Source of the DNA: Solea solea
Lineage: Eukaryota; Chordata; Actinopteri; Pleuronectiformes; Soleidae
Length of the DNA stretch: 64,000 nucleotides
Reading direction: 5' to 3'
Assembly: GCF_958295425.1 (NCBI RefSeq)
Contig: NC_081149.1
Location: forward strand, 16,622,090 to 16,686,089
Made by a program: the position numbers and the translations under genes. This document shows positions 48,590-61,839 of this stretch, piece after piece (position 1 is the first letter of the stretch; each line of letters begins with the position of its first letter). The notes below the pieces were generated by a model. The model did no database searches. It was not told the DNA's origin and saw only the letters and a list, made by a program, of their open reading frames with translations.

Positions 48590-48920
48590 TGTGTGCCCAC
48601 CTTAAACTTTACTTCCTGTTTCGGGCTTCTACTTCCTGTGGGAAGGTAATCTTTTACGGACATGTTCAGGACAGATCTGGGGTCTCACATATCAAGTTTC
48701 AGGTGGATACAACAATCCCTGTTAAAGCGGCATCTAAAACTGTGAGTGTAAATCTGTCTGCCGTCACCAGGGGGCGCAGTTTTTGAAATTGAGTATTTTC
48801 ATACAGGCAGCTTCAGGGCCGGACTATCGTCAGTCCTAGCAAGTTTGGTTCAGATTGAACCAGAATTTGTTTTTTTTAGTATTTTCTGCTTCCACCAGGA
48901 GGTGCTGTTTTCAAAATGTA
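48590..48920 (+). repeat. Dispersed repeat carrying two CTCF-like motifs
   Basis: Its 3' phrase CCACCAGGAGGTGCTGTTTT recurs in diverged form at 39432-39460, marking a repeat family. CACCAGGGGGCGC at 48765-48777 is a near-perfect CTCF core, and CCACCAGGAGGTGCTG at 48892-48907 a weaker one. Confidence 0.55.
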
Positions 48921-50544
48921 CCGTTTTCAGCAACAACTTATTTTTCCAGGCCATTGCCTGCAGCTCCTAGAGATGGTTGTGCATGAAAAGACCAACAGGT
49001 TTTATTTTCCCCTGTCCACCTTCTGCTATGCACACTGTTTTTTTTTTTTACAGCTCAGCTGTGATTTGCATCAGTGGAAGCCCAAGAACCGGGAGAACAT
49101 GGCATTATTGTCTTTGTCTGCTTCATTTCTGCCAGCAATGCAAGTTCCTGTGTGATTTGCATCTATTTTCGGGCCTGTAGCATAGCTGTTAGCCATGAAT
49201 GTGCATGGTCAACCTTCATCAATCGGATCAAATGAAAAAGGGACTATAATAAAAGAGAACTCCTTTAGCAGGTTGACCGTCAAGCCCTTTCAGCACAAAA
49301 AAAAAAGGTTTAGGGTTAAAATAAGACATAAACAACATAAAAGCTACATTTCCACCACATCAGTGTGGATTAAATATAGAAATAAAGCTTGTGGGCTAAT
49401 TGCTACTACGAATGGCGCAGGCAGAGCTTCCATTTTCTTCTCTTGTTTGGTAAAACTGTCCGTCTCCATCATGCAGGCCTGTGACTCACTCATGGGAAAC
49501 GTGGGAGGAGAACGCATAAATACAGCCAAAGTTTTCTCAACTTTGATGTTAATTTTTCTCGTTACTCAGTATGTAAGCTTACTCGATGCCATAAACTTCT
49601 TAGTCACCATGGAGACTGGAGGAGAGGGAAAGATCACAGTGTTGTTGTCGAACAGAGAAACGACACAGTGGTCTTTAATAACAACTGGATAACTCCCGTT
49701 TCCCTCGAGACCAAACTTGTTGCTTTGCATACGGATACATTAAACACTTCTGAACTTATTAAATGTTGGACATTTGCGTTTGTTCCAACGGACAGATGGA
49801 GGTGAGGAGAGATGTTTACCTTTTGCTCTTGCACGAAAGCCATCAACACAACACAGCAGCTCTAACTGTGTGTTCACAGTACCAGGCTCTCACTGCTACA
49901 TACTGATTAAGTTTGACATGCTCTCCTCATGTTCATCAGCAAGTCCTCCAGCCTCCCTCAGTGCCACCGTGGGACATGGACACCTTGGCTAAATCGAAAT
50001 TGCCTCGCATAACATGCGTAACTGTTTCAGGCCTGACAGATGTTATTAGCTGCACGATGACTAACAAAGAAAACAAATGTGAATGAAACGAATGTGGTCT
50101 CACTCGTTCTCTCTCGTTCAGTTCTGTTGCTTTATCCTGCTGCGTTGTCCACCCACCTATGATCAACCGTGTTATGGCACTGGTTCTATTTCAATGTTGA
50201 TTTTTAATTTGCACCAAGTATGTGTCTGGCCATGCAGCTGCTTATTTTATAATTCCGTCTAACTGCATGTGTCTGTGAGGTGGGACTTTTTTTGTCACAT
50301 TTGTTTTTCTACTTTTACATTTTTACAAGAACTCCACTCTGTCACCTTGAAAATACAAAAGCACTTAAATGATTTGTTTGTGTTTAGATGCACTGCAATA
50401 ATTGGGACTCTGGGATTGGGACTGTGGTCAGACGTGCGTGTCTTGATGACTCGGATTAGGATGTTTAAAACTGAATCTGACCTATTCCTGGACAGTTTTT
50501 CTTTTAGTAAAAACAAAACAAAGCACTGATAACCAACCAACCAA

Positions 50545-50680
50545 TCACTCTCACACTCACACCTATAGTCAATTTAAAGTGTCCAATTTGGCCTCATCTC
50601 CAAATCTGCATGTTTTTGGACTGTGGGAGGAAGTCCCGGAGAAAACCCACGCACACAGGGAGAACATGCAGAGCTTTTAA
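50545..50680 (-). mobile_element. Partial tRNA-headed SINE
   Basis: Only the middle of the family seen at 9207-9557 is present: ACTCTCACACTCACACCTAT through GGACTGTGGGAGG and CACAGGGAGAACATGCA. The tRNA head is missing. Confidence 0.65.
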
Positions 50681-51078
50681 TTTGAAAGGACAAATGTATG
50701 AGGAGCTTTTAAGTCAAAGGCAAATGTGATTGCTTATGTTCAGCGGCTGCAGCGACTAAAAATAAAAAGACATGGTAAAGTTTCACTGAACTTTTGGTTG
50801 AACTCTACACCTTTCCATTGAAATGACTGGAACAAACACTGTTTATTCACCAGATTGTGGCACATTTCGAATTTAAATATTCCATCATTAAAAAAAAAAA
50901 AAAAAAAATTTATATATATAAAGCTTTTCCACATGGAGTGAAAGTGAGAGCAGTTGCATGATAATGAGCACATTGTATTGAATTGTGTCATTTCCATGTG
51001 CCATGTCTATTTCTATACATGTGTGTATGTGCATGAAGACTCAGCAAGGGAAGGGGAAGAGGTAGAGACACAAAGTGA

Positions 51079-51088
51079 CACACACACA

Positions 51089-51129
<41 letters not shown>
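51079..51129. repeat. (CA)n microsatellite
   Basis: About 51 bp with one GA interruption near 51089. Confidence 0.95.
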
Positions 51130-51132
<3 letters not shown>

Positions 51133-52369
51133 GGGCCACTCCTGAGAGCACACCGCACAACACAGAGAATCTTTAAACTGGCAACTTTTTAACATCTCCT
51201 GCTCTGCGGTGATTGGCTGACGTATAGCAACCAGTGTCTCCATAGTGACATGGAGGCAGCAGCTTGGCTGTGAGCTGGGGATAATCAGCAGGCCTAAAAT
51301 GTGCTGTGGCCAGTGTGACGAAGCAAAAACATCACGTCTGTAGAACCAGGTAGAATCACACACACACACACACATGCATTACCTCCACATTTCTAAACAT
51401 CCTCCTCCCTTTAAACATTACACCCATAATAGCTGTGATATTGAGCGGTTGACGTTTAATCTGCGAGAAGAAATGCAAGCTGAGCCCCAAGACGAAAAAA
51501 AAACCGCCACATCTTTCACTGCAATATCTCTCCACTTGCAATAAGTTCAGATTTCATTATACATTATGCAAGAGACAATCTTCTGCTATAATGAAATGTG
51601 CATGACACCTCCATGGCTGTCTGACCCTCCAGATTGGGGAATGGGAGGCCTGATATTGCCCAGATAAAAAGACATATTATGGTATGTCGTTTGTAGAATT
51701 GGTACAGTTTTCTCCTCGTGGTGATGTCGTTCCTACAGCACCACTACCGCCTCATGTTTGGGTTTCAAACCAGTGATAGGGAAAGCTGAGACGTGCACCG
51801 TATCCATGGAAACCGCCTTGACATCGACGCGTCAATCACCGCTCTGAAAGGTTGCATCTGCATGATTGATAAGTGCAGATGCGGCGACGGAACCGTGGCA
51901 TTTGTCAGCAACACGTTGGCGAAATCCCCTTCGTGTTTAGTAAACGATTCACATTTGTAAGTGATGTACGGTAATGCCGCCTCAACGTGTCCGTGTCTCT
52001 TGTCACAGATCGCCACAGCCATTGACCTCTAATTACGACCGCCAATCAACACATCTCAATCAACATAGGGATGCGATAGCTTACATTAATTTCCCGGTAT
52101 ATAATGTCGAAGAACATCACAGTTTTTTCAGATTTCTGACAGTATCGTGGCCCCCAGGGGACAAGGAACAGGCCCAGTGTAGTTTACACTGAACCAGAGC
52201 AGCAACAGAGACAGAGAGCAATTTATCTGCACACAGACGTTGACTCCTCACCTCATAAATCCCCTCAAAGGTGTTCTGTCATCAAATTGCTGTCAGTGTC
52301 AGCATTAATGTTTTCTGTCACCTGCTACCTGGAGAGAGTGTGCTGAAGTTTTGGTAGTGTGTGTGTGTG

Positions 52370-52670
52370 TGTGTGCGCGCTTGTATTTCCTTTTCTTGCA
52401 AAAACACTGACCTTGTCAGGACCAATAGTCCCCAAAACCTCATTCTAATGAGGCAGAACCTAGTTTTTTTTAAAGGGAACTGGTAAAGTGTAAGTGTGTG
52501 TGTGTGTGTGTTCTTGAATGGGTATCTTTGTGAGGATCAGAAAACTTTTAAGATTGGAGTCAGGACGTTTTTGGTTGGTCCTCACGTTCTGTCACATATT
52601 AAAAGGGCTTTTTTCAGGGTTAAGACCTGGTTTTAGGGTTAAGGTTAGAATTGGGTTAAGGGGCTGGGGA
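52370..52670 (-). repeat. CCCTAA-type dispersed repeat, copy 3 (inverted)
   Basis: GTCAGGACCAATAGTCCCC, CATTCTAATGAGGCAGAACC, and later GGTTAAGACCTGGTTTTAGG and GGTTAAGGTTAGAATTGGG, which are reverse-strand matches to the repeats at 12630 and 30300. Confidence 0.55.
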
Positions 52671-53439
52671 ATGCATTATGTCTATGAGTGTGCACACAAA
52701 GAATGGAAAACCAATGTGTGTGTATACACTATCATATGCTGATGAGCAGTCATCTTGTCTGTGTGAATCCCTGTGTTGAAAACACACACACACTCACACA
52801 CACACACACAGCTGAGAACAGCACCCTCCATGAATTCCAAATTATACCGACATAATCACCTCCCACCTCTTCACCCGTCTCCTCTCACTGCCGCCGTTCA
52901 CAGCTCTGCAGATTCTCCATTCAGCCGTCCACGGTTGATTAACGCTTGGTTAACGAACGACACACTAACTAACTCTGTGGACTTGTGTGCAGTTAACACT
53001 AGAGAGATCAAGTCTCGCTACGATCACACTTACTGTGTATTATTAGATAGCTGTTGCCTGAGGGCTGTGGGCCCCATGAAGAGCAGCAGTATAAATAAAC
53101 AAATAAACCTATGAGGTTCAGATACTGTTTTCAGGTAGCGATTGTTGACGAGTGTTGTGAGTGGTCACAACAGATCCACAGATTCTTCACTTTTTAAGGT
53201 TGCTATTTTTTTTTTTTTTTACTTAAGATTTACATGTATATGTTTACAATAACATGTAAAACATAAGTTTGTGATTCATTGATCATATCTGTTTTACTTT
53301 GAATGGGTAAAAACGCCATTCACAATAATATTAGGTATTAAAAATGAATTGTGTTATGTCTCGTCAAATATGTCAACGTTGTAATATTATCATGTTAAGT
53401 GTTAAGTGCTTAGTTAAAGTCACTCAGTGTTGTCATACA

Positions 53440-53690
53440 CTTCCTGTTTTATTTTTGTACTCATCTTTTCCCTCTGACTTCCTCCCTTTGTGTGATTTTT
53501 CCCTCCGTTGAGATTGCTGGCCCCGCCCCTCATTGGTTTCACCTGTGTTCCCCTACCTCATGTATAAATAGTCCTCGTTTCCCTGGCCTTGTGTCAGTTT
53601 GTTTTTGTACGTCTTGCTTCACAGTCCAGTCGTCCAAGAACCACGTCACCGAGTAAAAGCGTATATATTTTGATTTTGATTTATTGGTGT
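53440..53690 (+). mobile_element. LTR-like fragment with a compact promoter
   Basis: CCCCGCCCCTCATTGG (GC box plus CCAAT on the opposite strand), then TATAAATAG at about 53562. This spacing is typical of a Pol II core promoter in a fish Gypsy-type LTR. No internal retroviral or retrotransposon genes are next to it, so it would be a solo LTR. Ends not determined. Confidence 0.4.
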
Positions 53691-56600
53691 ACTTTTAGCT
53701 TCCTAATGGAATTAGCCCGAGAGTAATCACAAAGACGGTTAAAGGGGATGATGTCATTAAAAAGGTGACCAAAATGAAACGATTGCCTTGAATATAAATA
53801 CGGATTTAAAGAGCACTGGGTGTGTGGCTAATGTAAGTACACAACCCAATAACATATTTGAATGCAGAAATGTTACATCTTTGGTTAAATATGTCTTTAT
53901 GTTGCTGCCTCCACCTACAGTTCAGGCCAGTTCACCTGCAGAGCAGCCACCACACAGACACAGACACCACCCTCCTGCTGCCTACGTTAGTCTCAGTGAT
54001 TGAGGCATGGACATGTTATTAACTAGATAAGAAAACAACTCCAACATTCTCACACACAAAAAAATAAGCACATAGTCCATGTTTTCACCCACACCCAACA
54101 TGAGTGTTTCCTTCCTCACACCAATGGCACAAATCAACCCCTAATTAATTTTGGCCTCAGTGAAAACTCCCACCACTTAACGAGGTGAGAACGAAACTCC
54201 CTTTTTCACAGTCACACTGGACCGAATGTTAGAAAAAAAGAGGTTAGAAAATTGACAGTAAAGGCCAACTAATGATGTTGAGCTGCAAGAGGCAAGGAAG
54301 CCAGGTTTCTTAGCAACCGTTTCTCATCTGTGTCGACAATGGCACCAGCTGGAATAAACAGATTTTTGGCGAGTGTGTGTTTGTTTGTTTGTGTGAATGT
54401 TTTGTAAACAGATACTGTTATGTGTTTGAAGGTTGACGCGGCGCACATCTTCGGGTGTTATTTTCCTTTTTAAATCAATTACAGATCGTTAGTGAGTTGC
54501 ATTTTACAGGTACGCTGTGTGTCTCTCTTGTGAAGTAAGACCACAATTCTCACTACACGTACAACTGAAACCATGCACATGCACACACAGAAGTTTCACA
54601 GTAGTCATACATCAACATGCAAGGCTTTACATGTTTACATGTTTATGTAAATTCTAATTTTGTTATGTGAGAGCTATTTTCTACATTTGTATCGTGTATT
54701 GCAAATGTGATGTAGAAAAAAAAAGGAATATTGACCAGTGACCGATGGCATTAAAAATAATTCTTTTTGATTGGCTATGAGATTAAGATAAAAGAGAAAG
54801 CACCAGCAAAATAGGTCTAAAGCTTTTGTCCTACACTGTATTCAGTTAGCTTTTTATAGAAAGGTCAAGATTGTAAGTTCCATACTTTTGTATTTTTATT
54901 TCACAATTCAGGACTTTTCCTTTCTTACGTCTGTGTGTTTCATGCAAAAACTTTGAGGTCCTAAGCTAGCGAGTCAGCTGAGCTTTAGAATAAAGCTTTT
55001 ATGAAGTAAGACAAGACCTTGCTGCTCTCTTGCTCTGCTATGTTTCCACAGTAACATGAAGAGAACAATCAGACAGAGTGTGTGAAGACCTGAGGTAAAA
55101 TATGTAAAAAGTAAAAGACTGAAACGGAACTTAAAAAAAAAAAGCATTTGATGAAAAGAAGATGTCACTGTTTAGTGCAGCCCTTACTGTCTCCTGGCAG
55201 TCTCTCATATGCTGAATAAACACACCAAATCTGCCAGAGGTGGCGTAACAGAGTCAAGGGTGTGTGATGTGTTGTTTCTGTTATGTGCCACAGCTACTGT
55301 TGAATTCATTTTCCTTAGGTTCATGAATCTGGTGGAGCAGGTATGTGAGCGTTTGCATTTGTGCGCATCACAGAAACTGTTATGGTTTCAATGATAGAAC
55401 ACAGAGATGTCACATTTGTGTTGGAGCGCACCCTTGTATGTTCATGCACATGCATCTGAATGAATGACTGCTTCTTAAACACAACATAGGCAGGTTCACT
55501 GCGCCCTCTTCAGTCGAGAGGTATTATTAGATATCCCTTATGATTCCTTATGGCACAAAACAAAGGGTTTATTTCTCTTAGTCTGACTCCTCAGTCATAC
55601 TGATTGACCACTTTTTAATTCATAAAAAAAGGACCTAATGAGGAATTAATATTCTTAATTTGCTTTGCATGAGGTGAAAAGAGGGATAAGTAACCTTTCA
55701 TAGTACTGCTGGATGAAAAAGCGTTTTTATTCAAATGGTAATGGGCAACTTGATCAATATTCATCGCTTGATTGATGACATTTTCTGTGTAAATAAATGT
55801 GACAGCTACAGGTACATGTCTGCGCTACAACTCTGCTCACTAAAATAAAGATCTCTGGTGACATCTACTGTCTGGAACAAGTATTACATATTGATATTGT
55901 GCTCTTACTATGTCCTACGATTAAAAAGCCCAAGTAAAACATTTTACGACGACATGGGACTGTGTATATTTGTCATATACTGGAAAAACTACAGGTGGGT
56001 GTTTGTGGTCGTTTTTTTTGTGTTTGTTTTTTAATTTAATCTGAGTGCAGTTCAAATGTTTTGCTTCAACCATTTGGAGCCATAAAATGTTGAAGTATCT
56101 GTTTTGGGATGTATAGTGCACTGTATTTCAAAGAAAACAACAAAAATAAAGACCACAAGAAAAACAGCAGTTACAGAAAGCTTTCCCTGGGTAAGTTCAT
56201 GACTTTTCACTAAGCAGATAGTGAACACATGTGAGGTGTGCTTTTATTTCAAAGTTCAACTTCAGCACCATGGTCAGTTCCAGTTCAGCACCAAAGTCAG
56301 TTCAACAGAAAAGGTCAGTCCAAGGTCAGGACCATGAGCTAAGACCTACTGCTGCTGTTTATGAACCTAATACAATATACTCTACAAAACCTTGAATATT
56401 ATATATACTGTATATGTGCATTATACAGTTTAATATCGGGCCTTTTTTGTCCATTGTGCACATTTATCAGATCAGAAGTATCAGTGTTGTACATTTTATG
56501 TCAACTTTCATAATCTTTCATTCTTATTCTGTGTTATCTATATTCTGTGAATTCTATGTTCTTGCTAAAGGCTGCTTGTTGTCTCCATCATGCTGTGTAT

Positions 56601-56809
56601 TGTTCTGCAGCTGTTGTAGCACTTTTGTCAGAGAAATATTTCACTTTGAGGTTTGATTTCGTTTGATCTAATGAACCTTTATCTACTGTATGACATAGTG
56701 TGTCATATTAATAGATACAGTGTGTAGGTTTTTAGCTAAATCTATAGGTGAGGTTGTATGTTGCAGTTTAAAATCTCTCATCTCACCCTCCCGAGCAGAC
56801 CTGCTCCTG

Positions 56810-56960
56810 ATGTTTATTTTATTTTATTTTATTTAACCAGAGAAAAGATCCATTGAGATCAAGACCTCTTTCACAAGGGTGACCTGGCCAAGAAAGGCAG
56901 CAGCACACGTCATAGTTACTAAAAACAGGGAGATTAACAGTTACAAAATAAACATTGGAA
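56810..56960. repeat. Dispersed fish repeat fragment
   Basis: TTATTTTATTTTATTTAACC, then GATCCATTGAGATCAAGACC and GGTGACCTGGCCAAGAAAGG, phrases I recognise from a widespread teleost repeat. Confidence 0.55.
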
Positions 56961-57829
56961 TACAAAAGTGCAAGCAAATAGACAAATAAAGTAATTTGTA
57001 TTAAACACAATACATTGTAAAAACATAGGGCTCAATCTGTGGTAAGGAAAACTATACGTGTGTGTGTGTGTTTGTGAAATGTACCACACAGAATCAGCAA
57101 GTTAGCAACAAGATGCTGAAACATGTTTTTGTCAAAATGTCATAAGAAAAAAGAAAAATGATGTATTGTATGATGAAAATATGTATTCTGTGGGTAATGG
57201 GGGCGGGACTAGATAAGCTTTTGCTTCTCCTGCTTTCCCTTTCGGTTATGTGTATTGGGTAAATTACACTAAGATGATGTGTGATGATGAGTGATCTAAC
57301 TGACATGACCGAAATAAACATATAAATAAAAAAATATAAAAAGATCAATCTCGTACTCATTCTCACTCAAAAAGTATTATAACATCTGTATCTACCTGTG
57401 ATTCAAAATGTTTCAAGGTTGTTTTTATTTTGCAAGTTTGTTTGCCGGATCATTTTCTAATCGAGCCTAGAAATTAATGAATTAGATGTAAAGTAAATTA
57501 GATGAATATTCAGGTTCATTGTAACAAAAACGTACATTTACTGTAAATATCTAAAATGGCTTGGCTTGAATGTGTTGTCTTGTGTTTGCGTAGGTCAAGC
57601 GTTTGCTACACCTGCAAAAAAAACAACAAGAACACGACTTCCGGTCAGCTGTTGACAAAATAAGACCCTGTTTTAAATGTTTGACTCAAAGAGAAAAATG
57701 CAGACTACAACTGCTGCCATCACACAGACGTGTGTGAGTCAGTGTATGAGTGGGTGCGTCTCGTTTGTTCAGGATAGATAGAGATGTTTTTTTGTGTTTC
57801 TTTTTAAAGGATTGAGGCTGCTCTTCTTC

Positions 57830-58462
57830 TCTGTGTTTCCGGCTGTCGCTGATTGGAAGCAGCTGCTTCATTTAAAACACGGCTGCGCATCACTCGGGGG
57901 AGGAGGGAGCTGTCAGGGAAACTCACTCTCAGCAGCGGGGATACATTAGTGAAGCTGCTACCGAGGAAACGCGTCTAAGCCAACCACTTGTGTTTGTGTC
58001 TGAGGAACATTTACGCAACGGAAAGGTTCCGTGTTTGACGCGAGAAAAAGAAGAAGAAGAAGAAGGAGAAAAAGGAGACACGCGAAGCTGCGGACGTCGT
58101 TGTTGTTGAAAGCGACTTGTTTTCGGAGTTTTGTGTGATTTCTTTCCACTTCCCGCGCCACACAGGTTTATATGAGGCCAACGCTGGACTGTTAGGAGTA
58201 GTTTTTTGAGTCGCCAGCAGAAGGACTCTCTCCGCCAGGTGCAAAACCCCCTCTGGTGATTTGGACTAAGTGTGTGCGCACGAAGCAGGAGTCGTTACTG
58301 GAGGCTGCTGATGCACACATGAGTGAGCAGGTGAATACGTGAGTGTGTGTGGTTTCACCGAGCAAATCTTTGCACTTCAATGACTGCTTTGTAGGATCGC
58401 GCCCGAACACTGTAAGAGCACCGACATCATCACCTTCCGCTGTGCAGAGAGAGAGAGAGACT
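57830..58462 (+). promoter_or_regulatory. pitpnc1: pitpnc1 promoter and 5' UTR
   Basis: Sequence becomes CpG-rich around 57880-58900. A CATTTAAAACAC element at about 57867 could act as a weak TATA. GCTGATTGG near 57848 contains ATTGG (inverted CCAAT). A GAAGAAGAAGAAG purine tract lies near 58050. The start site is probably within 57880-57960, but this is inference. Confidence 0.45.
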
Positions 58463-58510
58463 ATGTTGCTGAAGGAGTACCGGATCTGCATGCCTCTCAC
58501 TGTGGAGGAG
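58463..58510 (+). CDS. pitpnc1: pitpnc1 coding exon 1 (cytoplasmic phosphatidylinositol transfer protein 1)
   Basis: Sixteen codons, MLLKEYRICMPLTVEE, followed directly by donor GTAGGT at 58511. The human PITPNC1 N-terminus, as I recall it, differs only at the residue before the last Glu (Asp for Glu), and it is also encoded by a very short first exon followed by a large intron. The protein is a soluble class II PITP that carries phosphatidylinositol and phosphatidic acid between membranes. This segment is the first beta strand of the START-like lipid pocket. The gene runs off the right edge of the window; no second exon is seen before 64000. Its position downstream of cacng4-cacng1 matches the human neighbourhood. 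Confidence 0.9.
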
Positions 58511-61500
58511 GTAGGTGAACTTTTACATCTGCTCCGTCTCCTGGTTGTTGTTGTTGTTGTTATTGTTGTTGACTCTGCCGCTGTAAACCCGCGACTAACT
58601 GTGCACAGGCAGGTTCGCTTCTATGCCGCGCTAACAGTGATGCTTGGAAAGTTGACAGTGATGCGCTCGTCGTTTCTGCACCAAAAGAGAACACGGTGAA
58701 CTCGTTCAGTCGTGGTGCGTTCAGGGAACAACCGCGCGGTGGAGCTGCTGCTGTCCCTCTGCTGCTGCTGCTGCAGCCTCCTCCTGCTCTGCTGTTGTAC
58801 GTGTCCAACGTTGGACAGATTGTACAGAAGCAGCAGCAGCATCGAAACGAAACGTGCGATTATTTGTACTGGAGGTGGTGAAGGACAAATCGTGCGTCTA
58901 TTTTACTGTGTGGTTTGGAGGACGTGTGAAAATGCACGCACGCTCCATCACTTCATCACCACCATCGACAATGCTTTTTTATGGTATAATAATAACAACA
59001 ACAATTTAGACCTGTGTAGTTTCTGTCAAGGTACCCAAGGCTGCTTTAGAGTTTTAAAAACACAAACAAAGAACAGAAAATGATGTCAGTACTTAACAGG
59101 TAATTAAAAGGTGGATTTTTGAGGAAATATTTTTGAGGGAGGGCAGATCTCGTTCTGTGCACCATAGGTTCCAGGCTGCAGGGATGGAGGAGGTCAGACA
59201 GGAAATGTGTGTGTGGCCAGGGGATGGAGGGATTTGAATTAGAGGAGGAGTAGGATTTTGTATGTGTTGTGGAACTTGAATGGAAGTAGGTGGTGATGTT
59301 CTGGTAACAACCAAGAATGCTATTTTGTGATCATGTGGCCACAGAGGCCTCTTCATCCTTGATTCACAATTTGACATGTACGTTTTTGCAACTGTATATT
59401 CGTCACCTGCTACCTATTTGAGGATACACAGGTGTCCACACTCACATGTGGTGCTTTAATGTGTAAGTTCCTCTTCAAAGTAACATAACTTACAAAATTA
59501 ACATTATGTCCTACTGAAGAAGACCTGAAAGTAGCAATTGAGACTACAGATGCACAATATTATAGGTATGGTGTTAGCATTGGCAGACACACCAGGATCT
59601 GCCGAAATAACTAATGAATACAACAGTAGGATTAACAGGCTGCTGCCTCCTTGACTTCTATGCTGGCGTCCTCTACAACTATTGTTTATTTTACAATTAT
59701 TTATTTTGCTCAATGAAGAAAATTGATATCTACATCTGCTGCAAAATGAGTAGGCAAAATATTATGTTAATTTCAATACAGCAGAGACTAAATGATCTGC
59801 AGCATATTGGCAAAAAGTCAAATATCATCCGTAATTGATGTTAACTGATATTCTGAATCAAGTGAGAAGTTGGCTCATTTTCTCATAGACTTTAATTCGA
59901 ACAGAGTTATTTTTGCAACTAGCAACTAATACATTATAGCACTCAACAAAGATACAGTATTTCATGAATAGTCACAGCTCTGTTTGTGTTACCTTGTGTT
60001 TATGCTGTGGCTTTGCATGAGACGATAGGGAGTTTTATAAAAAAAATAAGTTGATTTTGTGTTGCACTAACATGTTTGGAATAGTTGTGAATGGGGAAAA
60101 TGTTATTATATGTTATATATGTTATTATTTCAAAAATGACATGAAAATGCTCCTAGTGAGCTATTTTGAAGTGCTTTAAGGGGGAGCCTGCAAGGACACT
60201 GTGTACTTCCCGTGTCACATTTGTGCTCATTTAATGAAATCTTATGGAAATTAAACAAATTAAGGTATATTATTATGGACAGAGGACTACCATCTACATT
60301 TGAGCAAAAATGTTGTGAATTGAATTCATTTGGGCCAGGATGATTATGACATTTTCATATTGTTCCATGCTTCCATGTTCAATCATAGAATACTGTGTTA
60401 TCATCATAGGATTTGAAGTTGGGGCTGTATTTACTTGCCCTCCTGCTGTCAATGTGGATTGTGTTCATTTCCGTGTTACCAGAACCTAACGACAACATGC
60501 TCCATTTAAAGTGTTTTACTGAGTTCCACTGTGTCAGAAAGGTTTTACACATCATTTAACCCAGGTTGTCATGTGACTTCATTGGAGCCGGTGCGCTTCT
60601 ATCACCATAGTAGTTCATGGTTACCATGATTATCACTTGTCAGTCGTGCCGTCTGAACATAAAGCACTTAACTGTGGTCAGTCAAAAAACTATGATGTTG
60701 TTCTTATTTGGACAGGATCTGAGCAGCCTCTCCTAATGGTCCTCACGCTGTGTGACTGCGCTGCTTTGGACCTTGAAGTGGTCTCTGTGAGTTTCGGGTT
60801 TGTTATTACCAGGATGCAGCTTTATCACATCCTGTCCTGAGACTGATTGGCTCCTCTGCTTTGCTTCGCTCTAGTGGTGATGGAAGCTCGACAGCTGGCC
60901 GACTACAGGCTATTACGTCTGCCGCTGTAACAATAATAACCCATTGATGTGTTACTGATTTGACAAATGAACATTTGTAATCAATTAAATTCTGCTGCAG
61001 CTACTTACCCCCACACAAAGACGCATAAATAATCCAAGGACTGTGTGTCTATGTTTGTGTGTGCGCGTGTGACAGATGATCTCATACGTGTTTAGATGTA
61101 TGCCCACTCGACACTAATGGATTCACAAAACAGCTTGTGGCTTCAGGTTGAAAATCATTTTCTACGGAATTTCTTGAATAAGTGCACCAAACCAGTTAAA
61201 TAAACAGTTAGTTTTATTCAGCATTTTCGCTGCAGATTACATAAACACATATTTCTAAATGGTAAATGGGCTGCATTAGTATACTGTGCACTGTTCTCGT
61301 CGTAATGACCACAAAGTCACTTTCAAACATTCACGCACAGGCATTCATACAATGCTTGTTCTATACATAGTACTTCACACACTCGCACACTGAGGATGCA
61401 TCACCAGGGGCAACTGGGCTTCAATATTTTGCTCAAAGAGTGACTGGAGGAGAGAGGATGACCTGCTGTACCTCTTGATATGGATTAAACATAGACATTG

Positions 61501-61539
61501 GATTCATCATGAGGAGTAATTAATTTAGTGTTCAGGTCA

Positions 61540-61639
61540 CATATATATATATGTATATATGTATATATGTATATGTGTGTATATATGTATATATGTATGT
61601 ATGTATGTATATATGTGTATATATACATATGTGTATGTG

Positions 61640-61705
<66 letters not shown>

Positions 61706-61839
61706 CACATGTGTATATGTATGTATGTATGTGTATATATGTGTATATATGTATGTATATACATATATATATACACATATGTGTATGTGTGTGTGTGTGT
61801 ATGTATATATGTATACACATACACATACACATACACACA
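61540..61839. repeat. ATATGT/ATATAT/ACATAC compound microsatellite
   Basis: About 300 bp, with a pure AT core at about 61642-61700 flanked by TATGTGTATG units on both sides, and ending in ACACATACAC. It is nearly self-complementary over much of its length. Confidence 0.95.

Larger units (their letters stand above)
47830..57830. other. Intergenic region upstream of pitpnc1
   Basis: No gene supported over 10 kb. It holds dispersed repeats (48420-48510, 48590-48920, 50545-50680, 52370-52670, 53440-53690, 56810-56960), CA tracts (51079-51129 and short ones near 51358 and 52781), and an A-run at 50889-50908. An open frame at 49195-49692 (165 codons) has no recognisable features. Confidence 0.45.

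Noticed and set aside
49195..49692. 165-codon plus-strand open frame
   Set aside because: No recognisable domain, no splice context, and composition like its non-coding surroundings.
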